Assembly (NCBI RefSeq): GCF_014282005.1
Contig: NZ_JACFTD010000008.1
Coordinates: forward strand, 62,001 to 126,000
Length of the DNA stretch: 64,000 bases
Direction of reading: 5' to 3'
Origin: Sporosarcina sp. BP05
GTDB lineage: Bacteria; Bacillota; Bacilli; Bacillales_A; Planococcaceae
In this document: positions 1-9,947 of the stretch, piece by piece
Layout of the letters: every line of letters begins with the position of its first letter
How positions within the stretch are numbered: position 1 is the stretch's first letter
Notes under the pieces: model-generated
What the model was told of the DNA's origin: nothing
Databases searched by the model: none
The model's input: the letters and a program-made list of their open reading frames with translations, nothing else
Position numbers and translations under genes: made by a program

Positions 1-2
1 TG

Positions 3-275
3 GGTACAATCAGCTATGCTCGGCTTTTGCCATCAGGCGAAGCGGCACGATGCCTATCGGATGTTAGACTTGGTATCGATCTTGGTATCATCCAGGACGT
101 TGATATGTCGATTTTGAACGAACTGATGATTTTTATGCAGGCAGGTTTCCTACAACAATATGCAAGCACTGAGTTATCACAAGAAGAACGGGATATATTC
201 AGGGCGAAACTGTTTCGAGAACGGCTCAATGTGGATAAGTCCTCCCCTCCGACTGAAATTAATTCGGAAGAGTGA
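3..275 (+). CDS. mcsB: protein arginine kinase McsB, C-terminal fragment
   Basis: The reading frame is open from the first bases of the window and ends at a TGA. It carries the C-terminal signature of McsB-type phosphagen-kinase-fold proteins, including LSDVRLGIDLGII and LNELMIFMQAGFLQQYA. McsB phosphorylates arginines on proteins such as CtsR and marks substrates for ClpCP. Only about 90 residues are visible, so the catalytic part lies upstream. The position directly before clpC matches the ctsR-mcsA-mcsB-clpC order of Bacillales. The true start is outside the window. Confidence 0.9.
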   Translation, partial: GTISYARLLPSGEAARCLSDVRLGIDLGIIQDVDMSILNELMIFMQAGFLQQYASTELSQEERDIFRAKLFRERLNVDKSSPPTEINSEE

Positions 276-285
276 GCAAGTATTT

Positions 286-332
286 TGCACATTACCTATC
301 GTTTAGGTATAGTTAGGTCAAAGATAGTCAAA
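286..332 (+). promoter_or_regulatory. clpC promoter with CtsR operator
   Basis: A sigma-A-like promoter is visible as TTGCAC (286-291), a 16-base spacer and TATAGT (308-313). Directly downstream, at 316-332, lies GGTCAAA-GAT-AGTCAAA, which fits the tandem heptad consensus of the CtsR heat-shock repressor (RGTCAAANANRGTCAAA) at every fixed position. Bound CtsR would cover the transcription start. The rest of the 217-base mcsB-clpC gap holds a second AT-rich stretch (near 460-475) but no gene. Confidence 0.75.
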
Positions 333-492
333 GTCAATTTTCCCAATAAAGGAGTTCCTGCGTGCTCGGTTGAATACGTATAAAAGGGTGGTTGTTTTCT
401 TACGCCTTTCTAGAAAAGCAATTCATTTGAGTAATGTATGGGTTTTTGGGGAATTGATTGTATATATATAGTATAGAAGGAGAGGACTGAAT

Positions 493-2967
493 ATGATGTT
501 TAATCGATTTACACAGCGTGCACAGAAAGTATTGCAACTTGCCCAAGAAGAGGCAATCCGGATGAAACACGAGTCCATTGGTACAGAACATATTTTACTT
601 GGGCTAATTCGCGAAGGCGGAGGCATTGCTGCAAAAGCGCTTGAAGCGATAGGTGTCAACTTTGAAACAATCGTACAAGGTGTAGAGAAACTTGTAGGGG
701 CTGGAACAAAGGATGTCGGTCCAATCGTTCATTACACGCCTAGAGCAAAAAAGGTTATTGAATTATCGGTGGATGAGTCACGTAAACTGGGTCATTCTTA
801 CATCGGAACTGAACACATCTTGCTAGCACTTATCCGCGAAGGAGAAGGTGTCGCAGCGCGTGTCTTGAATAACGCCGGCGTTAGTCTTAATAAAGCGCGT
901 CAACAAGTACTTCAGTTACTGGGCAGTAATGATAGCTCTGCCACAGGTCAAGGCGTTTCAAATTCTGCCGCGACGCCGACATTGGATAGTTTGGCACGTG
1001 ATTTAACGGAAGTGGCGCGTGAAGGCTTGCTCGATCCAGTTATTGGACGTAGCAAGGAGATCACACGTGTTATTGAAGTATTAGCACGCCGAACGAAAAA
1101 CAACCCAGTACTTATCGGGGAACCAGGTGTTGGTAAAACTGCAATTGCAGAAGGTCTCGCGCAGCAAGTTATCAATAACGAAGTCCCGGAAATTCTTCGT
1201 GACAAGCGTGTTATGACACTTGATATGGGAACAGTCGTCGCGGGTACAAAATACCGTGGTGAATTTGAAGATCGCATGAAAAAAGTAATGGAAGAGATTC
1301 GTCAAGCGGGCAATATCATCCTGTTCATCGACGAACTGCATACACTGATTGGAGCGGGGGGCGCTGAAGGTGCAATCGATGCATCCAATATCCTGAAGCC
1401 TTCGTTGGCACGCGGTGAATTGCAATGTATCGGTGCAACGACACTTGACGAATACCGTAAATATATTGAAAAAGACGCAGCGCTTGAACGACGCTTCCAA
1501 CCGATTCAAGTCGACGAGCCAACTGTCGATGAAACAATCCAAATTCTCTACGGCTTGCGTGACCGCTATGAAGCTCATCACCGTGTGAAAATCACGGATG
1601 CATCAATCGAAGCGGCTGCGAAAATGTCGGATCGGTATATTTCTGACAGATTCCTTCCGGATAAAGCGATTGACTTGATCGACGAAGCTGGCTCGAAAGT
1701 ACGTCTTCGTTCATACACGACACCACCGAACTTGAAAGAGCTTGAATTGAAACTAGAAGCAATTCGTTCTGAAAAGAATGCAGCTGTTCAGAGTCAAGAA
1801 TTTGAAAAAGCGGCATCGTTCCGTGATAAAGAACAAAAGATGAAAGATGAACTTGAAGCAACGAAAACGGACTGGAAAGAAAAGCAAGGTCAAAAAGAGT
1901 CCGAAGTGACAGTTGAAGATATCGCAGAAGTCGTAGCGATGTGGACTGGAATACCGGTATCTAAGATAGCTGAAACAGAATCAGCCAAACTGCTCAACAT
2001 GGAAGAAATGCTACACGAACGCGTCATTGGGCAAAGTGAGGCAGTAACCGCTATTTCCCGGGCAATACGTCGGGCGCGTGCAGGTTTGAAAGATCCGAAA
2101 CGTCCGATTGGCTCGTTCATTTTCCTTGGTCCAACAGGTATCGGGAAAACGGAGTTGGCAAGAGCACTTGCGGAAGTCATGTTCGGCGATGAAGATGCAA
2201 TGATTCGTGTAGACATGTCTGAGTACATGGAGAAACATTCGACATCTCGTCTCGTCGGTTCACCTCCAGGGTATGTCGGCTATGAAGAAGGCGGCCAGTT
2301 AACAGAAAAAGTCCGTCGCAAACCTTATTCAGTCATCTTGTTAGATGAAATTGAAAAAGCACACCCGGATGTCTTTAATATCCTCCTTCAAGTGCTGGAA
2401 GATGGCAGATTGACGGATTCAAAAGGACGCTTAGTAGATTTCCGAAATACAGTTCTTATCATGACTTCCAACGTTGGGGCACAAGAATTGCGGAAAAATC
2501 GCTATGTCGGCTTTAATTTGGGAGATGCGGGACGTGATTACGAAGGCATGAAATCGGCGATGCTTGAAGAGTTGAAGAAAGCTTTCCGTCCGGAGTTCTT
2601 AAACCGTGTGGATGAAATGATCGTGTTCCATGCACTCGAAAAAGAACATTTACGTAAGATCGTCTCGCTTATGTCGAATGAATTGACGAAACGTCTAGGC
2701 GAACAAGATATTGAATTAGAGTTGACAGATGAAGCGAAAACAAAAATCGTTGATGTCGGCTATGATCCGGAATACGGTGCTCGGCCACTACGCCGCGCAA
2801 TCCAGAAACATATCGAAGACCGGTTGTCGGAAGAACTCCTAAAAGGAACAGTTCTGGTAGGCGGTAAAGTACTTGTCGATGTGGTTGATGGAGAGTTCGT
2901 CGTCAAGACGGGAATAGATGCTGAACAATTGAAAGTTGCGGAAAAAGAAGAAGTACTGGAAAAATAA
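493..2967 (+). CDS. clpC: ClpC AAA+ unfoldase, ATPase subunit of ClpCP
   Basis: This is an 824-residue class I Clp ATPase that unfolds proteins for ClpP degradation together with adaptors such as McsB and MecA. The order is: two Clp N repeats (about residues 4-130), a first AAA+ domain with Walker A GEPGVGKT (209-216) and Walker B FIDELH, a UVR-type coiled middle region, and a second AAA+ domain with GPTGIGKT (546-553). A VGF tripeptide in the second ATPase domain is the usual ClpP-docking loop. The start has a good AGAAGGAGA site; ATG 496 is an alternative. It follows mcsB and a CtsR operator and precedes radA. Confidence 0.98.
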   Translation: MMFNRFTQRAQKVLQLAQEEAIRMKHESIGTEHILLGLIREGGGIAAKALEAIGVNFETIVQGVEKLVGAGTKDVGPIVHYTPRAKKVIELSVDESRKLGHSYIGTEHILLALIREGEGVAARVLNNAGVSLNKARQQVLQLLGSNDSSATGQGVSNSAATPTLDSLARDLTEVAREGLLDPVIGRSKEITRVIEVLARRTKNNPVLIGEPGVGKTAIAEGLAQQVINNEVPEILRDKRVMTLDMGTVVAGTKYRGEFEDRMKKVMEEIRQAGNIILFIDELHTLIGAGGAEGAIDASNILKPSLARGELQCIGATTLDEYRKYIEKDAALERRFQPIQVDEPTVDETIQILYGLRDRYEAHHRVKITDASIEAAAKMSDRYISDRFLPDKAIDLIDEAGSKVRLRSYTTPPNLKELELKLEAIRSEKNAAVQSQEFEKAASFRDKEQKMKDELEATKTDWKEKQGQKESEVTVEDIAEVVAMWTGIPVSKIAETESAKLLNMEEMLHERVIGQSEAVTAISRAIRRARAGLKDPKRPIGSFIFLGPTGIGKTELARALAEVMFGDEDAMIRVDMSEYMEKHSTSRLVGSPPGYVGYEEGGQLTEKVRRKPYSVILLDEIEKAHPDVFNILLQVLEDGRLTDSKGRLVDFRNTVLIMTSNVGAQELRKNRYVGFNLGDAGRDYEGMKSAMLEELKKAFRPEFLNRVDEMIVFHALEKEHLRKIVSLMSNELTKRLGEQDIELELTDEAKTKIVDVGYDPEYGARPLRRAIQKHIEDRLSEELLKGTVLVGGKVLVDVVDGEFVVKTGIDAEQLKVAEKEEVLEK

Positions 2968-2977
2968 AGTGTGAACT

Positions 2978-3030
2978 GGATAGTCCATCCCACCGACAGT
3001 TCTTTTCGGTGGGAACGGGCTGTCCTTTTC
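2978..3030 (+). terminator. hairpin between clpC and radA
   Basis: Arms CCCACCGA (2989-2996) and TCGGTGGG (3006-3013) pair perfectly, and an outer GGATAG/CTGTCC pairing extends the stem. The T-run behind it is short (CCTTTTCG), so this may be a leaky terminator or a processing hairpin rather than a full stop before radA. Confidence 0.45.
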
Positions 3031-3046
3031 GTGTTCGGAGGATTCC

Positions 3047-4423
3047 ATGGCGAAAAGAAAATCGAAGTTTATGTGTAAATCATGTGGTTATGAATCAGCG
3101 AAGTGGATGGGCCGGTGCCCAGGTTGCGGGGAATGGAATACAATGGAGGAGGAAGTTGAAATAGCCGTTCAAAAAGGGCCGCGGGGCGCATTTCAACATA
3201 CAGGGGGTGTCCGTCAAAAGGCGCTGCCAATTAGTTCAATTGAAATGATAGAAGAACCAAGAATTGGCACAGACTTGGAGGAGTTCAACCGTGTTCTAGG
3301 TGGTGGGATTGTCCCCGGTTCACTTATTCTAATCGGTGGAGATCCGGGGATAGGCAAGTCGACACTCCTTCTTCAAGTATCTTCACTATTGGCGAATAAA
3401 GGTCAGCGTGTACTTTACATTTCAGGTGAGGAATCAATACGTCAGACTAAACTGCGTGCAGAACGACTTGGCGTAAAATCAGATGAACTTTATATTTATG
3501 CAGAAACGGATTTGGGCTTAATTCACGAAACGATAGCCGATGTGAAACCAACGTTTGTTGTCGTTGACTCCATCCAGACTGTTCATCATCCGGAGGTAGC
3601 GTCAGCACCAGGAAGTGTATCTCAAGTGCGCGAATGTACAGCGCAGCTGATGCGCATTGCTAAAACGCAAAACATCGCTATTTTCCTAGTTGGCCACGTA
3701 ACGAAAGACGGACAGATTGCAGGACCGCGCTTGCTTGAGCATATGGTGGATACCGTTCTCTATTTTGAAGGGGAGCGTCATCATACGTACCGGATTTTAC
3801 GCAGCGTGAAAAACCGTTTTGGCTCTACGAACGAAATTGCGATATTTGAAATGTTGCAGTCCGGTTTGAAAGAAGTACTGAATCCATCCGAGCTATTCCT
3901 GCGGGAAAGATCCCAGGGAGGAGCCGGTTCAACGGTTGTCGCATCTATGGAGGGAACCCGGCCGATTCTCGTTGAAATTCAAGCACTTGTTACACCATCT
4001 AGTTTTAACTATCCGAAACGAATGGCTACGGGGCTCGATCAGAACCGTGTGTCCTTGTTAATGGCCGTGCTTGAGAAACGTATGGGGATGCTGTTGCAGG
4101 CTCAGGATGCCTATATTAAAGTGGCGGGCGGCGTGAAGTTGGATGAGCCGGCAATCGACTTGGCTGTGCTTATGAGCATCGTGTCCAGTTATCGCGACTT
4201 GGCGGCTGGTTTGTCTGACTGCTTTATCGGTGAAGTCGGGTTGACGGGTGAAGTAAGACGGGTCTCCAGGATTGAGCAACGTGTGACAGAAGCCGCAAAA
4301 CTTGGTTTTGAGCGTGCGATTATTCCTGCTTCTAATATTGGCGGCTGGGAATATCCGAAAGGCATCCGTGTAATAGGCGTAGAAACAGTTAGTGATGCGC
4401 TGAAAATTGCTTTTACAGATTGA
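3047..4423 (+). CDS. radA: DNA repair protein RadA/Sms
   Basis: A 458-residue RecA-like ATPase/helicase that processes recombination intermediates and aids branch migration. The N-terminus has a four-cysteine zinc finger (C10, C13, C24, C27). Walker A GDPGIGKS is near residue 100 and the RadA-specific KNRFG motif near residue 255. The C-terminal third is the Lon-like domain without its protease role. The start follows a GGAGG site. In B. subtilis this gene is followed by disA; here it is followed by a hairpin and yacL. Confidence 0.97.
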   Translation: MAKRKSKFMCKSCGYESAKWMGRCPGCGEWNTMEEEVEIAVQKGPRGAFQHTGGVRQKALPISSIEMIEEPRIGTDLEEFNRVLGGGIVPGSLILIGGDPGIGKSTLLLQVSSLLANKGQRVLYISGEESIRQTKLRAERLGVKSDELYIYAETDLGLIHETIADVKPTFVVVDSIQTVHHPEVASAPGSVSQVRECTAQLMRIAKTQNIAIFLVGHVTKDGQIAGPRLLEHMVDTVLYFEGERHHTYRILRSVKNRFGSTNEIAIFEMLQSGLKEVLNPSELFLRERSQGGAGSTVVASMEGTRPILVEIQALVTPSSFNYPKRMATGLDQNRVSLLMAVLEKRMGMLLQAQDAYIKVAGGVKLDEPAIDLAVLMSIVSSYRDLAAGLSDCFIGEVGLTGEVRRVSRIEQRVTEAAKLGFERAIIPASNIGGWEYPKGIRVIGVETVSDALKIAFTD

Positions 4424-4429
4424 CTAGAA

Positions 4430-4466
4430 GACGGGACTGCGATTATAGCGGTCCTGTCACTTTTCT
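4430..4466 (+). terminator. terminator after radA
   Basis: Arms GACGGGACTGC (4430-4440) and GCGGTCCTGTC (4448-4458) form an 11-bp stem with two G-T pairs and a 7-base loop, followed by the T-rich ACTTTTCTACTTT. It separates radA from yacL. Confidence 0.6.
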
Positions 4467-4610
4467 ACTTTAAAGATGCAGTGAATGAGAAACTTTCATA
4501 TGAGGGAGGAAGTCCTAACAGAATAGAAGGAAATATCGCACTTAACTGACCTTATCAGGGCGGTTTGAAGTGGAAACATGTATAATTAAGAAATAAAGGA
4601 GGTGGTTCAT

Positions 4611-5714
4611 ATGTTGAAAAAGGTAGTTCAAGTTTCATTTCTGCTTATTGGTGGAACACTGGGTGTATTATTTTTACCGCATTTATTTAAATTATTTTCT
4701 TTTACTTCGAGCCCATGGGTTAATAATCCGTACGTATCAGCAATTTTAGGAGCAATGTTGCTCTTTGTGCTCAGCTTTTTCCTCACAGAACCAATTATTA
4801 ATTTTATTAAGTGGATGGAAGAGCGTTTATTGAAAGCGCCAGTTTTTGATTTGATATTCGGGACACTCGGTCTTATTGTCGGTTTAAGTGTCGCGTTCCT
4901 TGCCAGTTTTGGCGTGAGCGGTATCCAGATACCAGTTATCACGTCTGTCCTTCCGATACTGTTGTCGATTATTCTTGGCTATTTAGGTTTTCAAGTTGGG
5001 TTTAAGAAGCGGGAGGAAATCATCAATACGCTGCAGTCCACAAAAAGTAGTGGACTCAAAAAGAAAGAAGTGGAGGATACTGCCACTCAAACAAAAGGTA
5101 AGCTCTACAAGATATTAGACACAAGTGTTATTATAGATGGTCGGATTGCTGATATTTCGGCAACCGGTTTTCTTGAAGGTATACTTGTTGTACCGCAGTT
5201 TGTGTTGACAGAATTACAACATATTGCAGATTCCTCAGATACGTTAAAGCGGACAAAAGGTAGACGCGGGCTGGACGTTTTGAAACGTATGCAAACGGAT
5301 GACGGTCCGACTATCTTAATCACAGACGAAGATTTTGTCGGTGTTCCTGAAGTCGACATGAAGCTCGTCCATCTAGCGAAGAAGATGGGTGGACTCGTTG
5401 TGACGAATGATTTTAATTTGAATAAAGTAGCCGATTTACACGGCGTCTCAGTGCTTAACATCAATGACCTTGCAAATGCGGTGAAACCAGTTGTTATTCC
5501 TGGCGAGGATATGCATGTTGTTATCGTCAAAGATGGCAAAGAACATAACCAAGGTGTCGCTTATTTGGATGATGGCACAATGATTGTTGTTGAAGATGGG
5601 AAGTTCCACATTGGCAATGCGATCGACGTTGTCGTAACAAGCGTATTACAGACATCAGCGGGACGAATGATTTTTGCGAAGCTTAAAAATGGTAAGATTT
5701 CAAAGGCAAATTAA
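4611..5714 (+). CDS. yacL: PIN/TRAM domain membrane protein YacL
   Basis: A 367-residue protein with about four N-terminal membrane segments (residues 5-135), a charged linker, a PIN nuclease domain beginning at ILDTSVIIDGRIADI with acidic residues, then TNDFNLNKVA, and a C-terminal TRAM-like domain (from about residue 300). PIN-TRAM proteins of this family are thought to be membrane-anchored RNases; the substrate is not known to me. I chose ATG 4611 because AAAGGAGGTGG ends just before it and overlaps the upstream GTG. It sits between radA and ispD, as in other Bacillales apart from the missing disA. Confidence 0.9.
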   Translation: MLKKVVQVSFLLIGGTLGVLFLPHLFKLFSFTSSPWVNNPYVSAILGAMLLFVLSFFLTEPIINFIKWMEERLLKAPVFDLIFGTLGLIVGLSVAFLASFGVSGIQIPVITSVLPILLSIILGYLGFQVGFKKREEIINTLQSTKSSGLKKKEVEDTATQTKGKLYKILDTSVIIDGRIADISATGFLEGILVVPQFVLTELQHIADSSDTLKRTKGRRGLDVLKRMQTDDGPTILITDEDFVGVPEVDMKLVHLAKKMGGLVVTNDFNLNKVADLHGVSVLNINDLANAVKPVVIPGEDMHVVIVKDGKEHNQGVAYLDDGTMIVVEDGKFHIGNAIDVVVTSVLQTSAGRMIFAKLKNGKISKAN

Positions 5715-5751
5715 GTAGTAGGTAATCATGAAAAGAAAAGGAAGAGAAGTC

Positions 5752-6435
5752 TTGAACTATACAGTTATGATGCCGGCAGCTGGAAGTGGTCAGCGAATGG
5801 GCGCCGGCTACAATAAACTATTTTTGAAACTAGATGATAAACCAATTCTTATCCATACACTTGAAGTGTTCGAAGGGGATTCGGCGTGTGGCGGTGTCAT
5901 CCTTGCGGTAAAACCGGACGAACGGACGCAAATCCAGTTAATGCTTGAACAGTTTGCCATTACGAAAGTAGTAGCGATGGTAGATGGTGGTGGAGAGCGG
6001 CAAGATAGTGTCGCGGCATGCATGAAAGCGCATGGCAAGGGGGGCATTGTCCTTGTCCATGACGCTGCAAGGCCGTTCATTCGTCGAACAGTCATTGCTG
6101 AGCTTGTAAAAGTGGCTGGCGAGCACGGTGCCGCAATCGTAGGTGTGCGGGCAAAAGATACGATGAAATATGCAGAGGATGGTATTGTCGAGGAGACGGT
6201 GGATCGTGGAAGGTTATGGATCATCCAGACGCCTCAGGCATTTCAATATGAATTGCTGAAAGAAGCGTCTGACAAAGCACAAGCGCAAGGCTTTCTGGGG
6301 ACGGATGAATCAATGTTGGTCGAACGTTTTGGTGAACCTGTAAGAATCGTCGAAGGTACGTATGACAACGTGAAGATGACTACGCAGGAAGATCTCCTGT
6401 TTGGAGAGGTTTTATTGAGAAGAAGGAAAGTATAA
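5752..6435 (+). CDS. ispD: 2-C-methyl-D-erythritol 4-phosphate cytidylyltransferase
   Basis: IspD transfers CMP from CTP to methylerythritol phosphate, the third step of the non-mevalonate isoprenoid pathway. The 227-residue product opens with the nucleotide-binding PAAGSGQRMGAGYNKLF and contains VHDAARPF, TPQAF and TDESMLVE motifs of the family. TTG 5752 is chosen because AAAGGAAGAG lies just upstream and the product then begins MNYTV like its relatives; ATG 5728 would add eight basic residues with a weak site. It is adjacent to ispF, which works two steps later. Confidence 0.93.
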   Translation: MNYTVMMPAAGSGQRMGAGYNKLFLKLDDKPILIHTLEVFEGDSACGGVILAVKPDERTQIQLMLEQFAITKVVAMVDGGGERQDSVAACMKAHGKGGIVLVHDAARPFIRRTVIAELVKVAGEHGAAIVGVRAKDTMKYAEDGIVEETVDRGRLWIIQTPQAFQYELLKEASDKAQAQGFLGTDESMLVERFGEPVRIVEGTYDNVKMTTQEDLLFGEVLLRRRKV

Positions 6436-6452
6436 GTTTTTAACCTGAACTA

Positions 6453-6571
6453 GTGTCTAGCTCCAGCGCCTAGGAGTTCGGGTCATAAGCCGGCCCAGCT
6501 ATGCGGCAAAGAACGCCACGTCGCCGGTCCGTCTTATGCCTGTCACTCCTGAACAGGGGCTTGCGCTTTTC
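6453..6571 (+). repeat. dispersed hairpin repeat, copy 1
   Basis: The ispD-ispF gap is filled by a roughly 119-base element that starts TGTCTAGCTCCAGCG, contains GGTCATAAGCC and GTCTTATGCCTGTC as the two arms of a long imperfect hairpin, and ends GCGCTTTTC. Related copies occur near 8985-9222 (inverted), 47212-47329 and 55769-55888. No coding potential is evident. Confidence 0.8.
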
Positions 6572-6597
6572 GTGAAAAGAAAATAGGAGGTTTTTTG

Positions 6598-7074
6598 ATG
6601 ATTCGGATAGGGCAAGGTTTTGATGTGCATAAATTCGAGGCGGGGCGTCCACTTATTATTGGTGGCATAACGATTCCACATGACAGAGGTCTGACGGGGC
6701 ATTCCGATGCGGATGTGCTCTTACATACTATTACTGACGCAGCACTTGGTGCGATTGCTGAAGGGGATATCGGACGTCATTTCCCGGATACAGATGCGGA
6801 ATTCAAAGATGCTGATTCTGCGGTGCTATTAGAAAGAATTTGGACACTTGTAGAAGATAGAGGCTATAAACTTGGGAATATCGACTGCACGATTATCGCA
6901 CAAAAGCCGAAGATGGCACCTTATATTGAAGTAATTCGTAAACGTGTTGCTGATTTATTGAAAGCGGATGTCTCACAAGTGAATGTTAAAGCTACGACAA
7001 CGGAACAATTAGGTTTCACTGGAAGAGAAGAAGGAATTGCTTCCATGGCGACGATTCTGCTTGTTAAGGCGTAA
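6598..7074 (+). CDS. ispF: 2-C-methyl-D-erythritol 2,4-cyclodiphosphate synthase
   Basis: IspF cyclises CDP-methylerythritol phosphate in the non-mevalonate isoprenoid pathway. The 158-residue product starts [11 protein letters not shown], with the metal ligands D and H of DVH and the second histidine in GHSDADV. The C-terminal [16 protein letters not shown] is the family signature. ATG 6598 has AGGAGG at a 7-8 base distance. The gene follows ispD but is separated from it by a repeat. Confidence 0.96.
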   Translation: MIRIGQGFDVHKFEAGRPLIIGGITIPHDRGLTGHSDADVLLHTITDAALGAIAEGDIGRHFPDTDAEFKDADSAVLLERIWTLVEDRGYKLGNIDCTIIAQKPKMAPYIEVIRKRVADLLKADVSQVNVKATTTEQLGFTGREEGIASMATILLVKA

Positions 7075-7144
7075 CACCTTTTAAACAGCCCCGCCAAGTG
7101 GTAAAATAGCAAACAGTAGTAAAATTAGATTGGAGAGAATTCAT

Positions 7145-8608
7145 ATGACTTCAGAAGTACGCGTACGTTACGCGCCAAGTCCAACCGGCCATTTACATAT
7201 TGGAGGAGCACGGACAGCGCTTTTTAATTATCTTTTCGCACGTAACCACGGTGGGAAATTCATTGTTCGAATCGAGGATACAGATATTGAACGTAATATC
7301 GAAGCGGGGGAACTTTCCCAACTTGAAAATTTAAAATGGCTTGGCATCGATTACGATGAATCAGTCGACATTGGCGGTCCATACGGTCCATATCGCCAAA
7401 TGGAACGTCTTGATTTATATACGAAATACGGTCAAGAGATATTGGAAAGCGGTAATGCTTATAAATGTTTCTGTACATCAGATGAGCTGGAAGCAGAGCG
7501 CGAAACGCAGAAGATTGCTGGAATTGCAGCACCAATGTACGGCGGTAAATGCCGTAATTTAAGTGCAGAAGAAGCGGAAGCGAAAGAAGCTGCTGGACTT
7601 AGCCATACGATTCGCATGCGTGTACCAGAGAACGTAACGTATAAAGTGGAAGACCTAGTTCGTGGCACAGTATCGTTCGAATCGAAAGACGTCGGCGACT
7701 GGGTTCTTGTAAAAGCGAATGGCATTCCAACTTATAACTTTGCGGTTGTTATTGATGATCATTTAATGAAAATCAGCCATGTGTTCCGCGGTGAAGAGCA
7801 TTTGACGAATACACCAAAACAACTGATGGTTTTTGATGTCTTCGGCTGGCAGTATCCACAATATGGCCACATGACACTGATTGTTAATGAAGACCGTAAA
7901 AAACTTTCAAAACGTGACGAATCGATTATTCAATTCATCTCTCAATATAAAGATCTTGGATATTTACCTGAAGCAATGTTCAACTTCTTTGCGCTGCTTG
8001 GCTGGTCGCCGGGTGGAGAAGAGGAGATTTTCACACACGAAGAACTTGTTAAGATGTTTGACGTAAGTCGTCTTTCCAAATCACCTTCCATGTTCGATAA
8101 ACAAAAACTGACGTGGACGAATAACCAATACGTGAAAAAGATGAGTCTTGAAGAAGTAATTGATTTCGCATTGCCGCACCTTCAAGAAGCCGGTCTTCTT
8201 AATAAAGAGATGACTGAATCAGAAACAGCATGGGCACATGACTTAATTGCTCTTTATCAAGATCAGTTAAGCTTTGGTGCAGAAATTGTTGAATTATCCG
8301 CCCAGTTTTTCGATCATGAAATTGAATATGATGAAGAATCCCAAGCTGTACTCGCTGGGGAGCAAGTGCCTGAGGTAATGGCTTCATTCAAAGAGAAGCT
8401 GGAAGCGCTTGAAACATTCGATGCACCGTCCATCAAAGACGCGATTAAAGCAGTCCAGAAGGAAACGGGTCATAAAGGGAAAAACTTATTTATGCCGATC
8501 CGCGTTGTGACAACGGGGCAAATGCACGGTCCTGAATTGCAGGCATCCATTGCTTTGATTGGGAAAGAAAAATCAATTGAACGAGTCGCTAAATACGCAA
8601 AACAATAA
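7145..8608 (+). CDS. gltX: glutamyl-tRNA synthetase
   Basis: A 487-residue class I synthetase that charges tRNA-Glu (and usually tRNA-Gln in Bacillales, with later amidation). The HIGH-type signature is [17 protein letters not shown] near the N-terminus and the KMSKS-type loop is KLSKRD. Length is normal. ATG 7145 follows TTGGAGAGAATT; a TTG five codons upstream is less likely. The tRNA-Glu and tRNA-Gln genes in this window are its expected substrates. Confidence 0.97.
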   Translation: MTSEVRVRYAPSPTGHLHIGGARTALFNYLFARNHGGKFIVRIEDTDIERNIEAGELSQLENLKWLGIDYDESVDIGGPYGPYRQMERLDLYTKYGQEILESGNAYKCFCTSDELEAERETQKIAGIAAPMYGGKCRNLSAEEAEAKEAAGLSHTIRMRVPENVTYKVEDLVRGTVSFESKDVGDWVLVKANGIPTYNFAVVIDDHLMKISHVFRGEEHLTNTPKQLMVFDVFGWQYPQYGHMTLIVNEDRKKLSKRDESIIQFISQYKDLGYLPEAMFNFFALLGWSPGGEEEIFTHEELVKMFDVSRLSKSPSMFDKQKLTWTNNQYVKKMSLEEVIDFALPHLQEAGLLNKEMTESETAWAHDLIALYQDQLSFGAEIVELSAQFFDHEIEYDEESQAVLAGEQVPEVMASFKEKLEALETFDAPSIKDAIKAVQKETGHKGKNLFMPIRVVTTGQMHGPELQASIALIGKEKSIERVAKYAKQ

Positions 8609-8610
8609 CG

Positions 8611-8638
8611 TTGACTTTCATCGTTTGAAATGTAGAAT
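8611..8638 (+). promoter_or_regulatory. promoter of the cysE T-box operon
   Basis: TTGACT (8611-8616), a 16-base spacer and TAGAAT (8633-8638) lie right after gltX. Transcription would begin near 8645 and include the hairpin element and T-box leader. Confidence 0.75.
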
Positions 8639-8660
8639 GAAAGTTAATAACTATGGGAGA

Positions 8661-8738
8661 GCGTTTCTAGGAACGCAGTCTAAAACCGCGACGTCCTGTC
8701 GCAACGACTGCATGACCTACCTCCTGTAGGCCTAAACC
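8661..8738 (+). repeat. multi-hairpin element in the cysE leader
   Basis: Three short hairpins are packed together: GCGTT/AACGC (8661-8676), GCGAC/GTCGC (8688-8702) and CCTAC/GTAGG (8716-8730). A further GCAGTC/GACTGC pairing (8675-8680 with 8706-8711) encloses the middle one. It lies between the promoter and the conserved T-box Stem I and is not part of the usual T-box. Confidence 0.55.
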
Positions 8739-8741
8739 GTA

Positions 8742-8976
8742 GAAAAGGATAAGTACACATTGCAAGCTCTTCAGAGAGGATCATCATCGGCTGTAAATGA
8801 TCTGTGCCTCTGTAATGTGGAAATGCCCCTTTGAGTGCCGAGCCGAAAGTGTAAGTAGGCCGGACGCATTGCCAGCGTTATGGGCATCAAGCGGGAAGGC
8901 CAACACCTTCCAAGCGGAGTGGAACCGCGCATTCAATGCGTCTCTGTCATTTATTTGACGGGGACGTATTTTTTTT
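8742..8976 (+). promoter_or_regulatory. T-box riboswitch, presumably tRNA-Cys
   Basis: The leader has the T-box landmarks in order: AAGTA loop-E strand, AGAGAG (about 8773-8778), GGCTG (8789-8793), the specifier loop after GTGGAAA, and the T-box sequence AGTGGAACCGCG (8918-8929) that pairs the tRNA 3' end. An 11-bp terminator stem (8939-8949 with 8956-8966) plus eight T (8969-8976) follows. The downstream cysE-cysS operon implies a Cys codon; TGC at 8824-8826 is the candidate specifier, though one register shift would read ATG. Confidence 0.9.
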
Positions 8977-8984
8977 ATTGTTAA

Positions 8985-9228
8985 AAAAGCGTAAGCGGCC
9001 GCATTGATGCGACAGGCATAAGACGGACTGGCGAAGCGGGGCTCTTTCCCGCATAGCCAGATCGGCTTATGACCCAAGCATCTGGCCGCTGGAGCTAGAC
9101 AGGAAAAGCGTAAGCGGCCGCATTGATGCGACAGGCATAAGACGGACTGGCGAAGCGGGGCTCTTTCCCGCATAGCCAGATCGGCTTATGACCCAAGCAT
9201 CTGGCCGCTGGAGCTAGACAGGAAAAGC
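8985..9228 (+). repeat. dispersed hairpin repeat, exact 119-bp tandem duplication
   Basis: Two consecutive 119-base copies (8985-9103 and 9104-9222) appear identical, followed by the first bases of a third unit (AAAAGCGGAAG, diverging). The orientation is opposite to the copy at 6453. Within each unit AGCGGCC pairs with GGCCGCT, GATGC with GCATC, and ATAAG...CTGGC with GCCAG...CTTAT, so the entire unit can fold into one long hairpin. The array sits between the T-box terminator and cysE and would be transcribed on antitermination. Confidence 0.92.
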
Positions 9229-9284
9229 GGAAGTGGCCTTTACAAATGAACGGAGTTAGACACCGAATTTAAGGGGGGAACGAG

Positions 9285-9947
9285 TTGTTTAAGAGGATGA
9301 AAGAAGACGTTAGATGCATATTTGAACAGGATCCGGCGGCGCGTACTATTTTTGAAGTTGTTCTAACTTATTCAGGTTTACATGCTTTATGGTCTCATCG
9401 AATTGCACATGCTTTATATAAACGGAAGTTGTTATTTTTGGCACGGCTCGTTTCACAAATTAGCCGATTTTTCACAGGTATTGAAATTCATCCTGGTGCA
9501 AAAATAGGGCGTAGGTTTTTCATAGATCATGGAATGGGTGTTGTTATTGGGGAAACCTGTGAAATCGGAAATGACGTCACGATTTACCAAGGTGTGACCC
9601 TCGGCGGTACAGGTAAAGAAAGTGGCAAGCGGCATCCGACACTTCATGATAATGTACTTGTTGCATCGGGTGCGAAAGTGCTTGGTTCCATCACAATCGG
9701 TGAAGGAAGTAAAGTGGGAGCCGGTTCAGTTGTACTGAAAGACGTCCCGCCAGAATCGACGGTTGTAGGTATTCCGGGGAAAGTCGTTATTTCGAACGGT
9801 GTTAGAGTGAAGAGTAAACATGATCACCGTGATATGCCGGATCCCGTGGCAGACAGATGCCAGACGCTTGAAGATGAAATTAGTGAATTGAAAAATAGGT
9901 TCAAACAATTAGAAGTTTCCAAAGTAAAGGGAGGAGATTTATCATGA
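9285..9947 (+). CDS. cysE: serine O-acetyltransferase
   Basis: CysE acetylates serine with acetyl-CoA to give O-acetylserine, the precursor of cysteine. The 220-residue protein has the N-terminal helical SAT domain and a left-handed beta-helix of hexapeptide repeats with [11 protein letters not shown] and [13 protein letters not shown] around the active site. The TTG start follows AAGGGGGGAACGAG. The last four bases overlap cysS as ATGA, so the two are translationally coupled, and both sit behind a Cys-type T-box. Confidence 0.96.
   Translation: MFKRMKEDVRCIFEQDPAARTIFEVVLTYSGLHALWSHRIAHALYKRKLLFLARLVSQISRFFTGIEIHPGAKIGRRFFIDHGMGVVIGETCEIGNDVTIYQGVTLGGTGKESGKRHPTLHDNVLVASGAKVLGSITIGEGSKVGAGSVVLKDVPPESTVVGIPGKVVISNGVRVKSKHDHRDMPDPVADRCQTLEDEISELKNRFKQLEVSKVKGGDLS

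Noticed and set aside
1081..1581. Long minus-strand ORF inside clpC (also 20049-20549 in rpoB and similar)
   Set aside because: Shadows of strongly conserved genes in other frames; composition is odd and no ribosome site is present.
8824..8826. Reading the T-box specifier as ATG (Met)
   Set aside because: One register would give ATG after GAA, but the operon codes for cysteine synthesis and charging, so TGC is preferred; the ambiguity is stated in the feature.
8784..9173. Minus-strand 129-codon ORF across the T-box and tandem repeat
   Set aside because: It arises from the duplicated 119-base unit and the leader RNA, shows internal peptide duplication, and has no ribosome site or known domain.
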